Assembly (NCBI RefSeq): GCF_900103875.1 | Contig: NZ_LT629705.1 | Span: forward strand, 6,209,001-6,273,000 | Source: Pseudomonas arsenicoxydans | GTDB lineage: Bacteria; Pseudomonadota; Gammaproteobacteria; Pseudomonadales; Pseudomonadaceae | DNA: 64,000 nt | Reading direction: 5' to 3' | In this document: positions 27,123-38,494 of the stretch, one piece after another | Numbering within the stretch: the first letter of the stretch is position 1 | Layout: each line of letters starts with the position of its first letter | Notes under the pieces: generated by a model | Database searches by the model: none | Seen by the model: only the letters and a program-made list of their open reading frames with translations | Told to the model about the DNA's origin: nothing | Made by a program: the position numbers and the translations under genes

Positions 27123-27458
27123 GTCACGCCTCCTGGGGTGATTGATGAGTGATGTGTTTGTGTTTGAACCGGTGCCGATTGAGGAATCGGCGACAGGTAG
27201 GCATTCCAAAAAGCCCGGTATTACTCCGGGCTTTTCAGTAATACGGTCCCGCTGACCTTTCGGCGCTACTGGCGCGGTACGAGTCCATTCAGATTGTTTT
27301 TCCGACCGCGGTCCCTGCCCGCCGGATAACTGCTTCTGGTGCTTTACGCTGCACACCCGGGTCAGTTGCCAACCCTCTGAACCGTTGAGGCCGGTTCATC
27401 GCTGCCTTTGTGGTGGAACTAAAGAGCTTCGTTTCGAGCTGCTTTGTTGAGCGGCTTG
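27123..27458 (-). promoter_or_regulatory. Untranslated leader of the tailocin operon
   Basis: About 335 bases between the predicted transcription start and the holin. It contains several short stems and, near its end, a full intrinsic terminator (27208-27234). No convincing gene is visible; a 36-codon ORF at 27289-27399 could be a leader peptide. Its length and the terminator suggest attenuation or antitermination control. Confidence 0.55.
27208..27234 (-). terminator. Intrinsic terminator in the tailocin leader
   Basis: The stem AAAAGCCCGG / CCGGGCTTTT with a seven-base loop and a five-T tail on the minus strand lies 86 bp before the holin start and downstream of the promoter at 27465-27493. 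Confidence 0.8.
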
Positions 27459-27464
27459 AGACAA

Positions 27465-27518
27465 AGAATATGCATGGATGCATATACAGTCAATGCACAA
27501 ATGCATTTATTTATGCAT
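27465..27518 (-). promoter_or_regulatory. Tailocin promoter with ATGCAT-type repressor operators
   Basis: On the minus strand TTGACT (27488-27493) and TATTCT (27465-27470) are 17 bp apart, a good sigma-70 promoter. The 16-bp palindrome TATGCATGGATGCATA (27469-27484) lies between the two boxes. AATGCACAAATGCATT (27492-27507) covers the -35, and another ATGCAT is at 27513-27518. These are likely binding sites for the repressor encoded upstream. Confidence 0.75.
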
Positions 27519-27581
27519 CTGAATTGCACTGACGCATGAAAGCCCCGCAGACAAAGGCGCTGGCGGTTTTCGCAAGACGAA

Positions 27582-27607
27582 AAAAAACCCGCTCGAGGGC
27601 GGGTTTT
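27582..27607 (-). terminator. Intrinsic terminator after the repressor gene
   Basis: The stem AACCCGCC / GGGCGGGTT-type hairpin with eight T on the minus strand lies 18 bp beyond the repressor stop. It separates the repressor transcript from the tailocin promoter. Confidence 0.9.
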
Positions 27608-27625
27608 TATCTGACAGTGATGAGG

Positions 27626-28369
27626 TTAACGGGCGTACATGCCCCACCAGAAGACGTGACCGAGGATGACGATTTGCTCTTCCTGGATTTCCTGGAAGGT
27701 GTAGTCCTCGTCCGGGTGTTCATCGCGATTGAAGCTGCGCAGGCGAATGCCAGTCGGCAGGCGATACAGCTGTTTAACCCGCAACTGGCCGTTATGGTTG
27801 ATGGCATAAAGATCGCCATCGACGATGTCGCCAATCGCGCACTTGCCGGCATTCACCCCGACAGTGGCACCATCGCGCAACACCGGCAGCATACTGTTGC
27901 CACGTACTGTCACGCATTTGGCCTGGTCGAACTGCACACCGTTGTGGCGCAGACTTCGCTTGCCGAAGCGCAGGCTAGAGCGCTCGCTCTCTTCGATGAC
28001 GAATCTTCCTGATCCAGCAGCCAATTCAACCTCGCGAAGAAAGGGGACGGACACTTCGTCGTCATCGACGGGGGTGTCGTCGTCCCACAGACTTATATCC
28101 TTGAGTTCGGAATGCAATTGATCGCGCCCGGCAGTGGCGGTGGTCGCGACATCGACGCGCCCGCGCAACTGATCGGTGCTCACGGCGAAGTACTCGGCGA
28201 TTTTCGAGATGTGTTTATCCGAAGGATCGACGATCTTCCCGCCGAGGATCCGCGAGAGCGTGGATTGAGGCACGCCGGTGCGACGGTGAAGCTCCGTGGG
28301 GGAGATCCCGTGCTGATCGAGCAGCGCTCTTAGGACGGTAGAAACATTGCGTTTTTGCATAACGCGCAT
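27626..28369 (-). CDS. XRE/S24 repressor (PrtR/CI-like)
   Basis: A 247-residue LexA-like repressor. The N-terminal helix-turn-helix is at about 11-45 (G-I-S-P-T-E-L-H-R-R-T-G-V-P-Q-S). The self-cleavage pair A118-G119 is visible. The S24 catalytic serine is S159 in G-N-S-M-L-P and the lysine is K199. RecA filaments should stimulate its cleavage and so induce the tailocin. An alternative ATG at 28360 is three codons in. TGCAT-type half sites lie upstream, suggesting autoregulation. No prtN-like activator was found. Confidence 0.92.
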   Translation of the reverse strand: MRVMQKRNVSTVLRALLDQHGISPTELHRRTGVPQSTLSRILGGKIVDPSDKHISKIAEYFAVSTDQLRGRVDVATTATAGRDQLHSELKDISLWDDDTPVDDDEVSVPFLREVELAAGSGRFVIEESERSSLRFGKRSLRHNGVQFDQAKCVTVRGNSMLPVLRDGATVGVNAGKCAIGDIVDGDLYAINHNGQLRVKQLYRLPTGIRLRSFNRDEHPDEDYTFQEIQEEQIVILGHVFWWGMYAR

Positions 28370-28405
28370 AGTGCTTGATCTTTTTTACGAAGACAAATGC
28401 TGTTT

Positions 28406-28420
28406 TGCATAAATCATGCA
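28406..28420. promoter_or_regulatory. Candidate repressor operator upstream of its own gene
   Basis: TGCAT-AAATC-ATGCA, an inverted repeat of the same half-site found in the tailocin promoter, lies about 40-50 bp ahead of the repressor start. It fits autoregulation by inference only. Confidence 0.5.
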
Positions 28421-28560
28421 TAGACAGCAGAAAAGACCGGTGAGGCGTTCATGCCTGCGTCGAGCGGACTGCCCATGTTAATCTTGCGCCCATTGCGCAA
28501 AAGCCGGCCGATGCCCCTTCCTTTGCCCTACACCTTTGAACGAGTTTTCCTGAATTCCCG

Positions 28561-31140
28561 ATGAATAAAGCCCTCTCCGACCTGTCCTCCCACACGCCAA
28601 TGATGCAGCAATACTGGCGCCTGAAGAACCAGCACCCCGACCAGCTGATGTTCTACCGCATGGGCGACTTCTACGAGATCTTCTACGAAGACGCGAAGAA
28701 GGCCGCCAAGTTGCTGGACATCACCCTGACGGCCCGTGGGCAATCGGCGGGTCAGGCGATTCCGATGTGTGGGATTCCTTACCACTCTGCTGAAGGTTAC
28801 CTGGCGAAACTGGTCAAACTGGGCGAGTCGGTGGTGATCTGCGAGCAGGTCGGCGACCCGGCCACCAGCAAAGGGCCGGTGGATCGCCAGGTAGTGCGGA
28901 TCATCACGCCGGGTACGGTCAGTGATGAAGCGCTGCTCGACGAGCGCCGGGATAACCTGATTGCGGCGGTGCTGGGTGACGAGCGTCTTTTCGGCCTGGC
29001 TGTGCTCGATATCACCAGCGGCAACTTCACGGTGCTGGAGATCAAAGGCTGGGAAAACCTGCTGGCGGAGCTGGAGCGGGTCAATCCGGTAGAACTGATG
29101 ATCCCGGATGATTGGCCGAAGGATTTGCCGGCGGAAAAACGTCGTGGGGTTCGTCGCCGTGCGCCGTGGGATTTCGAGCGCGACTCGGCGCTGAAAAGTC
29201 TTTGCCAGCAGTTCTCCACCCAGGACCTGAAAGGCTTCGGTTGCGAGAACCTGACCCTGGCCATCGGTGCGGCCGGTTGCCTGCTCAGTTACGCCAAGGA
29301 AACCCAGCGCACCGCCCTGCCCCACTTGCGCAGCCTGCGCCATGAACGCCTGGATGATACCGTGGTGCTGGACGGCGCGAGCCGTCGCAACCTGGAGCTG
29401 GACACCAACCTGGCCGGTGGTCGCGACAATACGCTGCAATCGGTGGTCGATCGCTGCCAGACGGCCATGGGCAGTCGTTTGCTGACTCGCTGGCTGAACC
29501 GTCCGCTGCGCGATCTCACTGTATTGCTGGCGCGCCAGACGTCGATCACCTGCCTGCTCGACGGTTACCGTTTCGAAAAACTGCAACCGCAGCTCAAGGA
29601 AATCGGTGACATCGAGCGGATTCTGGCGCGGATCGGCCTGCGCAACGCCCGTCCTCGTGACCTGGCGCGTCTGCGCGATGCACTCGGTGCGCTGCCTGAG
29701 CTGCAAGCGGCGATGACCGAGCTCGAAGCGCCGCACATCATTCAACTGGCGAAGACCACCAGCACCTACCCGGAACTCGCGGCGCTGCTGGAAAAAGCCA
29801 TCATCGACAACCCGCCTGCAGTCATCCGTGACGGCGGCGTGTTGAAGACCGGTTACGACAGCGAACTCGACGATCTGCAATCGCTCAGCGAGAACGCCGG
29901 GCAGTTCCTGATTGATCTGGAAGCACGGGAAAAGGCTCGCACCGGTCTGTCGCACTTGAAGGTCGGTTACAACCGCATTCACGGCTATTTCATCGAGCTG
30001 CCGAGCAAGCAAGCCGAGTCGGCACCGGCCGATTACATTCGTCGCCAGACGCTCAAAGGCGCCGAGCGTTTCATCACGCCGGAACTGAAAGCGTTCGAGG
30101 ACAAGGCGCTGTCGGCCAAGAGCCGTGCCTTGGCCCGCGAGAAGATGTTGTACGAAGCGCTGCTCGAAGACCTGATCGCCCAACTGCCTCCGCTGCAGGA
30201 CACCGCCGCGGCGCTGGCCGAACTGGACGTGCTGAGCAACCTGGCCGAGCGTGCGCTGAACCTGGACCTGAACTGCCCGCGCTTCGTTGACGAGCCGTGC
30301 ATGCGTATCACCCAGGGTCGTCACCCGGTGGTCGAGCAAGTACTGACCACGCCGTTCGTGGCCAACGACCTGAGCCTCGACGACAACACGCGCATGCTGG
30401 TGATTACCGGTCCGAACATGGGCGGTAAATCCACCTACATGCGCCAGACCGCGTTGATCGTGTTGCTGGCGCATATCGGCAGTTTCGTGCCGGCAGCCAG
30501 TTGCGAATTGTCCCTGGTGGACCGGATCTTTACCCGGATCGGTTCCAGTGATGACCTGGCCGGTGGCCGGTCGACCTTCATGGTCGAAATGAGCGAAACC
30601 GCGAACATTCTGCACAACGCCACCGAACGCAGCCTGGTGCTGATGGACGAAGTCGGTCGCGGCACCAGCACCTTCGACGGCCTGTCGCTGGCCTGGGCCG
30701 CGGCGGAACGTCTGGCGTATCTGCGCGCTTACACACTGTTCGCCACCCACTACTTCGAGCTGACGGTGCTACCGGAGGCGCAACCGCTGGTGGCTAACGT
30801 TCACCTCAATGCCACCGAGCACAACGAGCGCATCGTGTTCCTGCACCACGTCCTGCCCGGCCCTGCCAGCCAGAGCTACGGCTTGGCGGTTGCGCAGTTG
30901 GCAGGCGTGCCAAGTGAAGTGATTGTGCGCGCTCGTGAGCATTTGGGCCGCCTGGAGGCCACTGCACTGCCCCATGAAGTGCCCAAGCCCGCCAAAGGCA
31001 AACCGGCCGTGCCGCAGCAGAGCGATATGTTCGCCAGCCTGCCGCATCCGGTGCTCGATGAACTGGCAAAACTTGATCTGGACGACATGACGCCGCGTCG
31101 CGCGCTAGAAATGCTCTATACACTAAAGACACGGGTCTAA
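28561..31140 (+). CDS. mutS: DNA mismatch repair protein MutS
   Basis: An 859-residue MutS. The mismatch-reading F-Y-E is at 37-39. The Walker A motif GPNMGGKST is at about 619-627, with D-E-x-G-R-G-T-S-T in the Walker B/signature region. It recognises mispairs and recruits MutL. It forms the right border of the tailocin island and is transcribed away from it. The ATG follows 190 bp of spacer from the repressor gene. Confidence 0.98.
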   Translation: MNKALSDLSSHTPMMQQYWRLKNQHPDQLMFYRMGDFYEIFYEDAKKAAKLLDITLTARGQSAGQAIPMCGIPYHSAEGYLAKLVKLGESVVICEQVGDPATSKGPVDRQVVRIITPGTVSDEALLDERRDNLIAAVLGDERLFGLAVLDITSGNFTVLEIKGWENLLAELERVNPVELMIPDDWPKDLPAEKRRGVRRRAPWDFERDSALKSLCQQFSTQDLKGFGCENLTLAIGAAGCLLSYAKETQRTALPHLRSLRHERLDDTVVLDGASRRNLELDTNLAGGRDNTLQSVVDRCQTAMGSRLLTRWLNRPLRDLTVLLARQTSITCLLDGYRFEKLQPQLKEIGDIERILARIGLRNARPRDLARLRDALGALPELQAAMTELEAPHIIQLAKTTSTYPELAALLEKAIIDNPPAVIRDGGVLKTGYDSELDDLQSLSENAGQFLIDLEAREKARTGLSHLKVGYNRIHGYFIELPSKQAESAPADYIRRQTLKGAERFITPELKAFEDKALSAKSRALAREKMLYEALLEDLIAQLPPLQDTAAALAELDVLSNLAERALNLDLNCPRFVDEPCMRITQGRHPVVEQVLTTPFVANDLSLDDNTRMLVITGPNMGGKSTYMRQTALIVLLAHIGSFVPAASCELSLVDRIFTRIGSSDDLAGGRSTFMVEMSETANILHNATERSLVLMDEVGRGTSTFDGLSLAWAAAERLAYLRAYTLFATHYFELTVLPEAQPLVANVHLNATEHNERIVFLHHVLPGPASQSYGLAVAQLAGVPSEVIVRAREHLGRLEATALPHEVPKPAKGKPAVPQQSDMFASLPHPVLDELAKLDLDDMTPRRALEMLYTLKTRV

Positions 31141-31281
31141 CGCACTTGCCTGCAAGCTGTTAGAATCTCGCGCGGTTTGGGATGCTGCTGGCTAATAGCC
31201 TGGCCTGCAGATTATCGCTCCCAAACCTGGCGACCCCAACGTGAAGGGGCTCCGCTGCCGCCGCCTGAGGAGAAAATTAGA

Positions 31282-31605
31282 ATGACCTTCGTCGTCACCG
31301 ACAACTGCATCAAGTGCAAGTACACCGACTGCGTAGAAGTCTGTCCGGTGGACTGCTTTTACGAAGGCCCGAACTTCCTGGTGATTCACCCGGATGAGTG
31401 CATCGACTGCGCACTGTGCGAACCAGAGTGCCCTGCCGTGGCCATCTTCTCCGAAGATGAAGTCCCGGAAGACATGCAGCAATTCATTCAGCTGAACGTT
31501 GAGTTGGCCGAAATATGGCCCAACATCACCGAGAAGAAAGATCCGCTGCCAGACGCTGAAGAGTGGGATGGCAAGAAAGGCAAGATCAAAGAACTCGAAC
31601 GCTGA
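31282..31605 (+). CDS. fdxA: 7Fe ferredoxin FdxA
   Basis: A 107-residue seven-iron ferredoxin with [3Fe-4S] and [4Fe-4S] clusters. The cysteines are at 9, 12, 17, 21 and 25 in the first half and 40, 43, 46 and 50 in the second. An acidic C-terminal extension ends K-I-K-E-L-E-R, as in Pseudomonas FdxA. GAGGAG precedes the ATG. In this genus fdxA and rpoS flank the small RNA gene rsmZ, which holds here. Confidence 0.96.
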   Translation: MTFVVTDNCIKCKYTDCVEVCPVDCFYEGPNFLVIHPDECIDCALCEPECPAVAIFSEDEVPEDMQQFIQLNVELAEIWPNITEKKDPLPDAEEWDGKKGKIKELER

Positions 31606-31624
31606 TCTTCCCACGCGTTCTGGA

Positions 31625-31647
31625 AAAGGCCCCTCGTGGGCCTTTTT
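31625..31647 (+). terminator. Intrinsic terminator after fdxA
   Basis: AAAAGGCCC / GGGCCTTTTT hairpin with a T run, 20 bp past the fdxA stop. Confidence 0.9.
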
Positions 31648-31661
31648 GCTTTTCTGCAGGC

Positions 31662-31689
31662 AAAAAAAAGGGGCGGTTTGACCCGCCCA
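31662..31689 (-). terminator. rsmZ intrinsic terminator
   Basis: On the minus strand GGGCGGGT-CAA-ACCGCCCC is followed by eight T. It forms the 3' hairpin of RsmZ. Confidence 0.9.
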
Positions 31690-31790
31690 CATTTTTCCCT
31701 ATTCCCTGTATTCCTTTTCATCGTCCTGATGAATCGCTTCCTGCGATGTCCATTCCCCCCTTCCTTGAAGGGCGTGTCGATCCGTCGACA
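31662..31790 (-). ncRNA. rsmZ: Small regulatory RNA RsmZ
   Basis: A ~129-nt RNA that sequesters the CsrA-type translational repressors RsmA/RsmE. On the minus strand the 5' end TGTCGACGGATCGACA forms a stem with GGA in its loop. In total nine GGA triplets occur, including A-G-G-A in the loops of the CCCTTC...GGGG, GATTCATC...GATGA and ATCGC...GCGAT stems. It ends in a GGGCGG/CCGCCC terminator. Size, GGA pattern and location between fdxA and rpoS match RsmZ of fluorescent pseudomonads. Its promoter is intact, but its GacA site is cut off by the IS at 31930-33164. Confidence 0.92.
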
Positions 31791-31798
31791 CAGTTCAG

Positions 31799-31826
31799 AT
31801 ACTAGAGAAATCCCTACCAAGCGCAA
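31799..31826 (-). promoter_or_regulatory. rsmZ: rsmZ core promoter
   Basis: TTGCGC (31821-31826) and TAGTAT (31799-31804) on the minus strand are 16 bp apart and 8 bp ahead of the RsmZ 5' end. About 100 bp of AT-rich upstream DNA remains before the IS boundary. Confidence 0.75.
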
Positions 31827-31937
31827 TTGACCCAGATCGCTAAAAACGTTTGTCATATGCTGTTAACACAATAAATTATCAATATAAATCAAATAGATAA
31901 GCAATGCGCACATAGGGTATGGGCGACTATGTAGTGG

Positions 31938-33100
<1,163 letters not shown>

Positions 33101-33201
33101 CTGACACCTCGATCTGGCGAGCATTCTCGCCTAAATGGGTGTCCGGTTTCATTAGACCACTACAACTACCAACCTGTAAAAATAGTGAACACTTACGAAA
33201 G

Positions 33202-33219
33202 AGTAAGCGAAAACTTACA
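33202..33219. promoter_or_regulatory. GacA upstream activating sequence (UAS) of rsmZ
   Basis: AGTAAG-CGAAAA-CTTACA matches the UAS consensus TGTAAG-N6-CTTACA at 11 of 12 defined positions. It lies right after the rpoS terminator. In fluorescent pseudomonads this element sits about 180 bp upstream of rsmZ; here it is about 1.42 kb away. Subtracting the 1235-bp IS and the 4-bp duplication gives about 181 bp. Confidence 0.87.
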
Positions 33220-33266
33220 GCGCGATACTACAAAGCCGAGACGATCACCCTCATCTTTCAGGCAAT

Positions 33267-33290
33267 AAAAAACCCCGAGCCAGTCGGGGC
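33267..33290 (-). terminator. rpoS intrinsic terminator
   Basis: CCCCGA / TCGGGG stem with a five-base loop and six T on the minus strand, about 27 bp beyond the rpoS stop. Confidence 0.9.
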
Positions 33291-33316
33291 CTTTTATGAC
33301 CGTCTGAACAAATGGC

Positions 33317-34324
33317 TTATTGAAACAGCGACTCGCTCGACAAGCCGTTCTTCTCAAGAATCTCACGAAGACGCTTGAGGCCTTCCACCTGAATCTGTCT
33401 GACCCGCTCCCGGGTCAGGCCAATCTCCAGGCCTACGTCTTCAAGCGTGCTGCTCTCGTGGCCACGCAAGCCGAAGCGACGGACCACCACTTCACGTTGC
33501 TTGTCGGTCAGCTCCGAAAGCCATTGATCGATGCTCTGAGACAGGTCGTCGTCCTGCAGCAGTTCACATGGATCGGTTGGACGATCATCGGTAAGGGTGT
33601 CCAGCAGGGTTTTATCCGAATCCGGACCCAGCGAGACGTCGACCGAAGAAACCCGCTCGTTCAAGCCGAGCATGCGCTTGACCTCTGCCACTGGTTTTTC
33701 CAGCAGGTTGGCGATTTCTTCGGGTGAGGGTTCATGGTCGAGCTTTTGGGTCAGCTCCCGTGCAGCCCGCAGGTACACATTGAGCTCTTTGACCACATGG
33801 ATCGGTAACCGGATGGTCCGGGTCTGATTCATGATCGCGCGCTCGATGGTCTGACGAATCCACCAGGTTGCGTAGGTCGAAAAGCGGAAGCCTCGCTCAG
33901 GGTCGAACTTCTCCACTGCGCGGATCAGACCGAGGTTGCCCTCTTCGATCAGGTCCAGCAGTGACAGCCCACGATTGACATAGCGGCGGGCGATTTTCAC
34001 CACCAGTCGCAGGTTACTTTCAATCATGCGCTTGCGCCCCGCCGGATCGCCACTTTGCGACAAGCGCGCAAAATGAACTTCTTCTTCCGGAGAGAGCAAT
34101 GGGGAAAAGCCGATTTCGTTGAGGTACAGCTGCGTGGCATCGAGTGCCCGAGTGTAATCGATGTACTTGTGTTGCTTTAACGAAGCGGAGTGTTTGGATT
34201 TGGCACGAACGGAAGGTGGAGCAGCCCCTTCATCATTCGACATCGAATCCGTACCGATGCCGGTCTCCATAAGGAGAACCTCATCGTCGATGTCAAACTC
34301 CGGCACTTCTTTACTGAGAGCCAT
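33317..34324 (-). CDS. rpoS: RNA polymerase sigma factor RpoS
   Basis: A 335-residue stationary-phase and stress sigma factor. Region 2 contains [12 protein letters not shown] and [12 protein letters not shown] (about 104-160). Region 4 holds the helix-turn-helix [18 protein letters not shown]. The length and the N-terminus [10 protein letters not shown] are typical of Pseudomonas. It lies 105 bp downstream of nlpD, whose coding region usually houses the main rpoS promoter. The reading frame is intact. Confidence 0.98.
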   Translation of the reverse strand: MALSKEVPEFDIDDEVLLMETGIGTDSMSNDEGAAPPSVRAKSKHSASLKQHKYIDYTRALDATQLYLNEIGFSPLLSPEEEVHFARLSQSGDPAGRKRMIESNLRLVVKIARRYVNRGLSLLDLIEEGNLGLIRAVEKFDPERGFRFSTYATWWIRQTIERAIMNQTRTIRLPIHVVKELNVYLRAARELTQKLDHEPSPEEIANLLEKPVAEVKRMLGLNERVSSVDVSLGPDSDKTLLDTLTDDRPTDPCELLQDDDLSQSIDQWLSELTDKQREVVVRRFGLRGHESSTLEDVGLEIGLTRERVRQIQVEGLKRLREILEKNGLSSESLFQ

Positions 34325-34429
34325 TGTTATAGTCCTTTGGTGAGTTCGACCCCAAGCTCAAGCGGCGCCTTTATCCTTGGCAACGCTGGAGCCTGTCCCC
34401 TCTACGTGACGGAACAGGCTGGCAACAAA

Positions 34430-35287
34430 TCAACGGCGTGGCAGGAACTGCAGCGGATCTACAGGTTTACCTTGTCGGCGAATCTCAAAATGCAGCTTCA
34501 CCCGGTCTGTACCCGTTGACCCCATTTCGGCAATTGTCTGTCCGACCTTGACCTGCTGCCCCTCCCGAACCAACAGCCTGCGGTTATGTCCGTAGGCACT
34601 GACGTAGGTGTCGCTGTGTTTGATGATGACTAATTCGCCGTAGCCCCTTAAGCCACTCCCGGCGTATACCACCGTCCCATCAGACGCAGCTAAAACAGGC
34701 TGTCCCAAATCTCCGGCGATATCAATTCCTTTATTCAAACTACCGTTTGAGGAGAACTTTCCAATCAGAATGCCATTAGATGGCCATCCCCAGCCGGTCG
34801 GGGCCGGGCCGGCAGGAGGCATCGGAGCGGGGGCCGGCTTGTTGGCGAAGGACGGTGCAACCACTGAGCTACTGGTCGTTGTGCCATTAGCCTGACGCCG
34901 GATTACCGTGGTTTTCAGTGACGAAGAAGGCGTTGAATCGGTTGCACTCTCCACCGGCGCTGGTGTTGAACCGGTGCGACCATCAAAGCGAATTGTCTGA
35001 CCCGGGTGGATCGTGTACGGCGTAGGAATGTTGTTCCGTGCGGCGAGGGCTTTGTAGTCCCAACCGTAGCGAAAAGCGATCGAGAACAGCGTGTCTTTCG
35101 GTCGAACGACGTACTGCCCCGTGGTCACTGCCGGACGCTGAGGAGCGGCGTTGTTGCGATCGACCACGCGAACATCACTCGTTTTGGAACTGGAGCAACC
35201 GACCAGCAAGGTGCTCAAGACGAGGCCAGTCACCAGGCGCTGAAAGCTCTTTGTACCCATACGCTGCGCAATGACTGTGAGACTCAC
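34430..35287 (-). CDS. nlpD: Lipoprotein NlpD, LysM + degenerate M23 peptidase domain
   Basis: A 285-residue outer-membrane lipoprotein that activates amidases for septal peptidoglycan splitting. The lipobox is L-V-G-C near residue 31. A LysM domain follows (Y-V-V-R-P-K-D-T-L-F-S-I-A, about 58-102), then a Ser/Pro-rich linker and an M23/LytM domain (about 175-280). The metal ligands are partly lost, as expected of an activator. The GTG start at 35287 has an AGGGAG ribosome site and gives the usual S-L-T-V-I-A-Q-R-M-G N-terminus. Confidence 0.92.
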   Translation of the reverse strand: MSLTVIAQRMGTKSFQRLVTGLVLSTLLVGCSSSKTSDVRVVDRNNAAPQRPAVTTGQYVVRPKDTLFSIAFRYGWDYKALAARNNIPTPYTIHPGQTIRFDGRTGSTPAPVESATDSTPSSSLKTTVIRRQANGTTTSSSVVAPSFANKPAPAPMPPAGPAPTGWGWPSNGILIGKFSSNGSLNKGIDIAGDLGQPVLAASDGTVVYAGSGLRGYGELVIIKHSDTYVSAYGHNRRLLVREGQQVKVGQTIAEMGSTGTDRVKLHFEIRRQGKPVDPLQFLPRR

Positions 35288-35498
35288 CCGCCGCTCCCTT
35301 TGTGGTGGCTGAAAATGTGGATTGCCGTGTTCCGGCACGAAATGTCGCAAGTATAACGGGCCCGACAGGCTTTACCTTTAATGAAGCGAAATGGCTTCGC
35401 GCACACGTTTGCTGCCTGCCGATGAATTCCGTTTAACACTTCGATGCCGCTGTAAGACCCGGACAATCGAAGAGAATTCAGCGCTCCTGAATAAATGC

Positions 35499-36912
<1,414 letters not shown>

Positions 36913-36925
<13 letters not shown>

Positions 36926-37971
36926 GGGCTGTCCGTCTGCCCCACCGGCACCAGATCAACAAGCTCGCGCACCAATACAGTGGCGAAGCATCCGGCCGGG
37001 AGGACGAATTCCAGTTGCAGAATGTCAGGCTCGGGATAATGCCACGTCAACCCACCAATGGGCAGCCGCAGGATGCGACGTTCGTGGCTCATTCCGGCGT
37101 TAATCAACCAATCGCGCAGATCCGCTTCGCGCTCGGCGATTGCCTGCTCCAGTACATGGACAGCGCCGGTCGCCGGCGAGTCACCTTCGCCCCATTGAGG
37201 ACCGGTCGGGTGCAGGTCGAGAATCGCCAGGCGCGGATCGCTGCATTCAGCTTCACCAGCCGGAAAAAAGCTGCGACTGTCGGTGAAGGCCAGCAGATCG
37301 CCGACCTGAGCACGCTGCCAGCTACCATCGGCCACGCGCGCCGCCAACACTTGGTTAAACAGAAAACTGCGCGCAGTGGACAGCAGGCGCGAACGCACAT
37401 TGCGCTGCTCCGGCAAGGCCTTACGGGCAGCCCAGGCGCGGGCATCGACGACGTTACCACCATCAAAGCCGAAACGCTGGGTGCCGAAATAATTGGGAAC
37501 GCCTTGTTTGGCGATCAGTTGCAGCCGCGCGTCGATTGCGTCTTTATCACCCGCGAATTGCGTCAGGCGCAACGTGAAGCCATTGGCCGAGTGAGCACCG
37601 CGTTGCAACTTGCGTTTGTGTCGACCGGTCTTGAGGATTTTCAGTGTGTCGTTTTCTGCCGCCGCCAGATCAGGATCGGCCTTGCCCGGCAGCTGCACGC
37701 TGAACCACTGGCGAGTCAGCGCCTGACGATCCTTCAAGCCCGCATAACTGACGGTGCGCAATGGCACGCCCGCGGCCTTGGCAATCCGCCGGGCCGCTTC
37801 TTCGGTATTCAGGCCACGCTTTTCCACCCAGATCCACAGGTGTTCGCCATCGCCGCTGAGGGGGATGTTGAGCACCTCATCGACCTGAAAGTCTTCTGCC
37901 GTGGCTTTCAATACCGCGGTGCCGAGAGCATCACCGTAAGCCCGCGGGCCGAGCAATTGCACTTCGTTCAT
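36913..37971 (-). CDS. truD: tRNA pseudouridine(13) synthase TruD
   Basis: A 352-residue enzyme that isomerises U13 in tRNA-Glu. The catalytic Asp is D81 in the G-L-K-D-R-Q-A motif. The family N-x-F-G-x-Q-R-F-G motif (N-Y-F-G-T-Q-R-F-G) is near residue 165. It begins inside the ispF stop (ATGA) and ends inside surE, so ispF-truD-surE-pcm form a tight cluster. Confidence 0.97.
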
Positions 37972-38441
37972 GCGCGCAGCAACAAGGCAACGGAATGCAC
38001 GGCGATGCCTTCTTCGCGACCGACAAAGCCGAGCTTTTCGGTGGTGGTAGCTTTCACGTTCACTTGATCCAACTCAACTTGAAGATCGGCGGCAATCAGC
38101 GCGCGCATCGATTCGATATGCGGGGCCATTTTCGGCGCCTGGGCAACAATGGTGTTATCGACATTGCCGACCTTCCAGCCCTTGGCATGGATCAGTGCGA
38201 CGACATGACGCAACAGCACCCGGCTGTCGGCGCCCTTGTAGGTCGGGTCGGTGTCCGGGAAGTGCTTGCCGATATCACCCAGCGCAGCCGCGCCGAGCAA
38301 GGCATCGCTCAAGGCGTGCAGCAGGACGTCACCGTCGGAGTGAGCGAGCAGCCCGAAGCCGTGTGCAATACGCACGCCGCCTAGAGTAATGAAATCGCCT
38401 TCAGCGAAACGATGCACATCATAGCCGTGGCCAATACGCAT
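37968..38441 (-). CDS. ispF: 2-C-methyl-D-erythritol 2,4-cyclodiphosphate synthase
   Basis: A 157-residue MEP-pathway enzyme. The zinc ligands D8 and H10 are in [11 protein letters not shown], with H42 among the conserved H-S-D-G-D residues. It makes MEcPP for isoprenoids such as undecaprenyl phosphate, whose synthase gene uppS is at the right end. ispD is 3 kb upstream on the same strand instead of adjacent, separated by the adhC-fghA-LysR block. Confidence 0.97.
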   Translation of the reverse strand: MRIGHGYDVHRFAEGDFITLGGVRIAHGFGLLAHSDGDVLLHALSDALLGAAALGDIGKHFPDTDPTYKGADSRVLLRHVVALIHAKGWKVGNVDNTIVAQAPKMAPHIESMRALIAADLQVELDQVNVKATTTEKLGFVGREEGIAVHSVALLLRA

Positions 38442-38442
38442 A

Positions 38443-38471
38443 AAAAAACGCCCCGATTTTTGTCAGGGCGT
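38443..38471 (-). terminator. Intrinsic terminator after fghA
   Basis: CGCCCTGA / TCGGGGCG hairpin with a seven-T run on the minus strand. It separates the adhC-fghA unit from ispF and ends just at the ispF start. Confidence 0.85.
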
Positions 38472-38494
38472 GATTCTACCTGCTTTGTCAGACA

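Larger units (their letters stand above)
13755..28369 (-). mobile_element. Contractile-tail bacteriocin (R-type tailocin) island, Mu/SfV-like
   Basis: All genes here are on the minus strand. They form a repressor, lysis genes and a complete contractile-tail set (sheath, tube, chaperone, tape measure, hub, spike, baseplate, fibre, fibre chaperone). No capsid, protease, portal, terminase, integrase or replication gene is present, so this is a tail-only particle and not a prophage able to package DNA. The mutS-cinA interval is an established tailocin/prophage site in fluorescent pseudomonads. Tail gene order follows Mu gp37 to gp48, and most genes overlap or are a few bases apart. Confidence 0.92.

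Noticed and set aside
27289..27399. A 36-codon ORF in the tailocin leader that might be a leader peptide
   Set aside because: It has only a weak AAAGG ribosome site and no recognisable motif; the region is better described as untranslated until conservation is checked.
13755..28369. A complete temperate prophage
   Set aside because: There is no integrase, terminase, portal, capsid, protease or replication gene and no attachment-site repeat at the borders; only tail, lysis and repressor genes are present.
31636..31830. A 64-codon ORF across the rsmZ region
   Set aside because: The segment is explained by the RsmZ RNA on the opposite strand (GGA motifs, terminator, promoter); the ORF has no family features.
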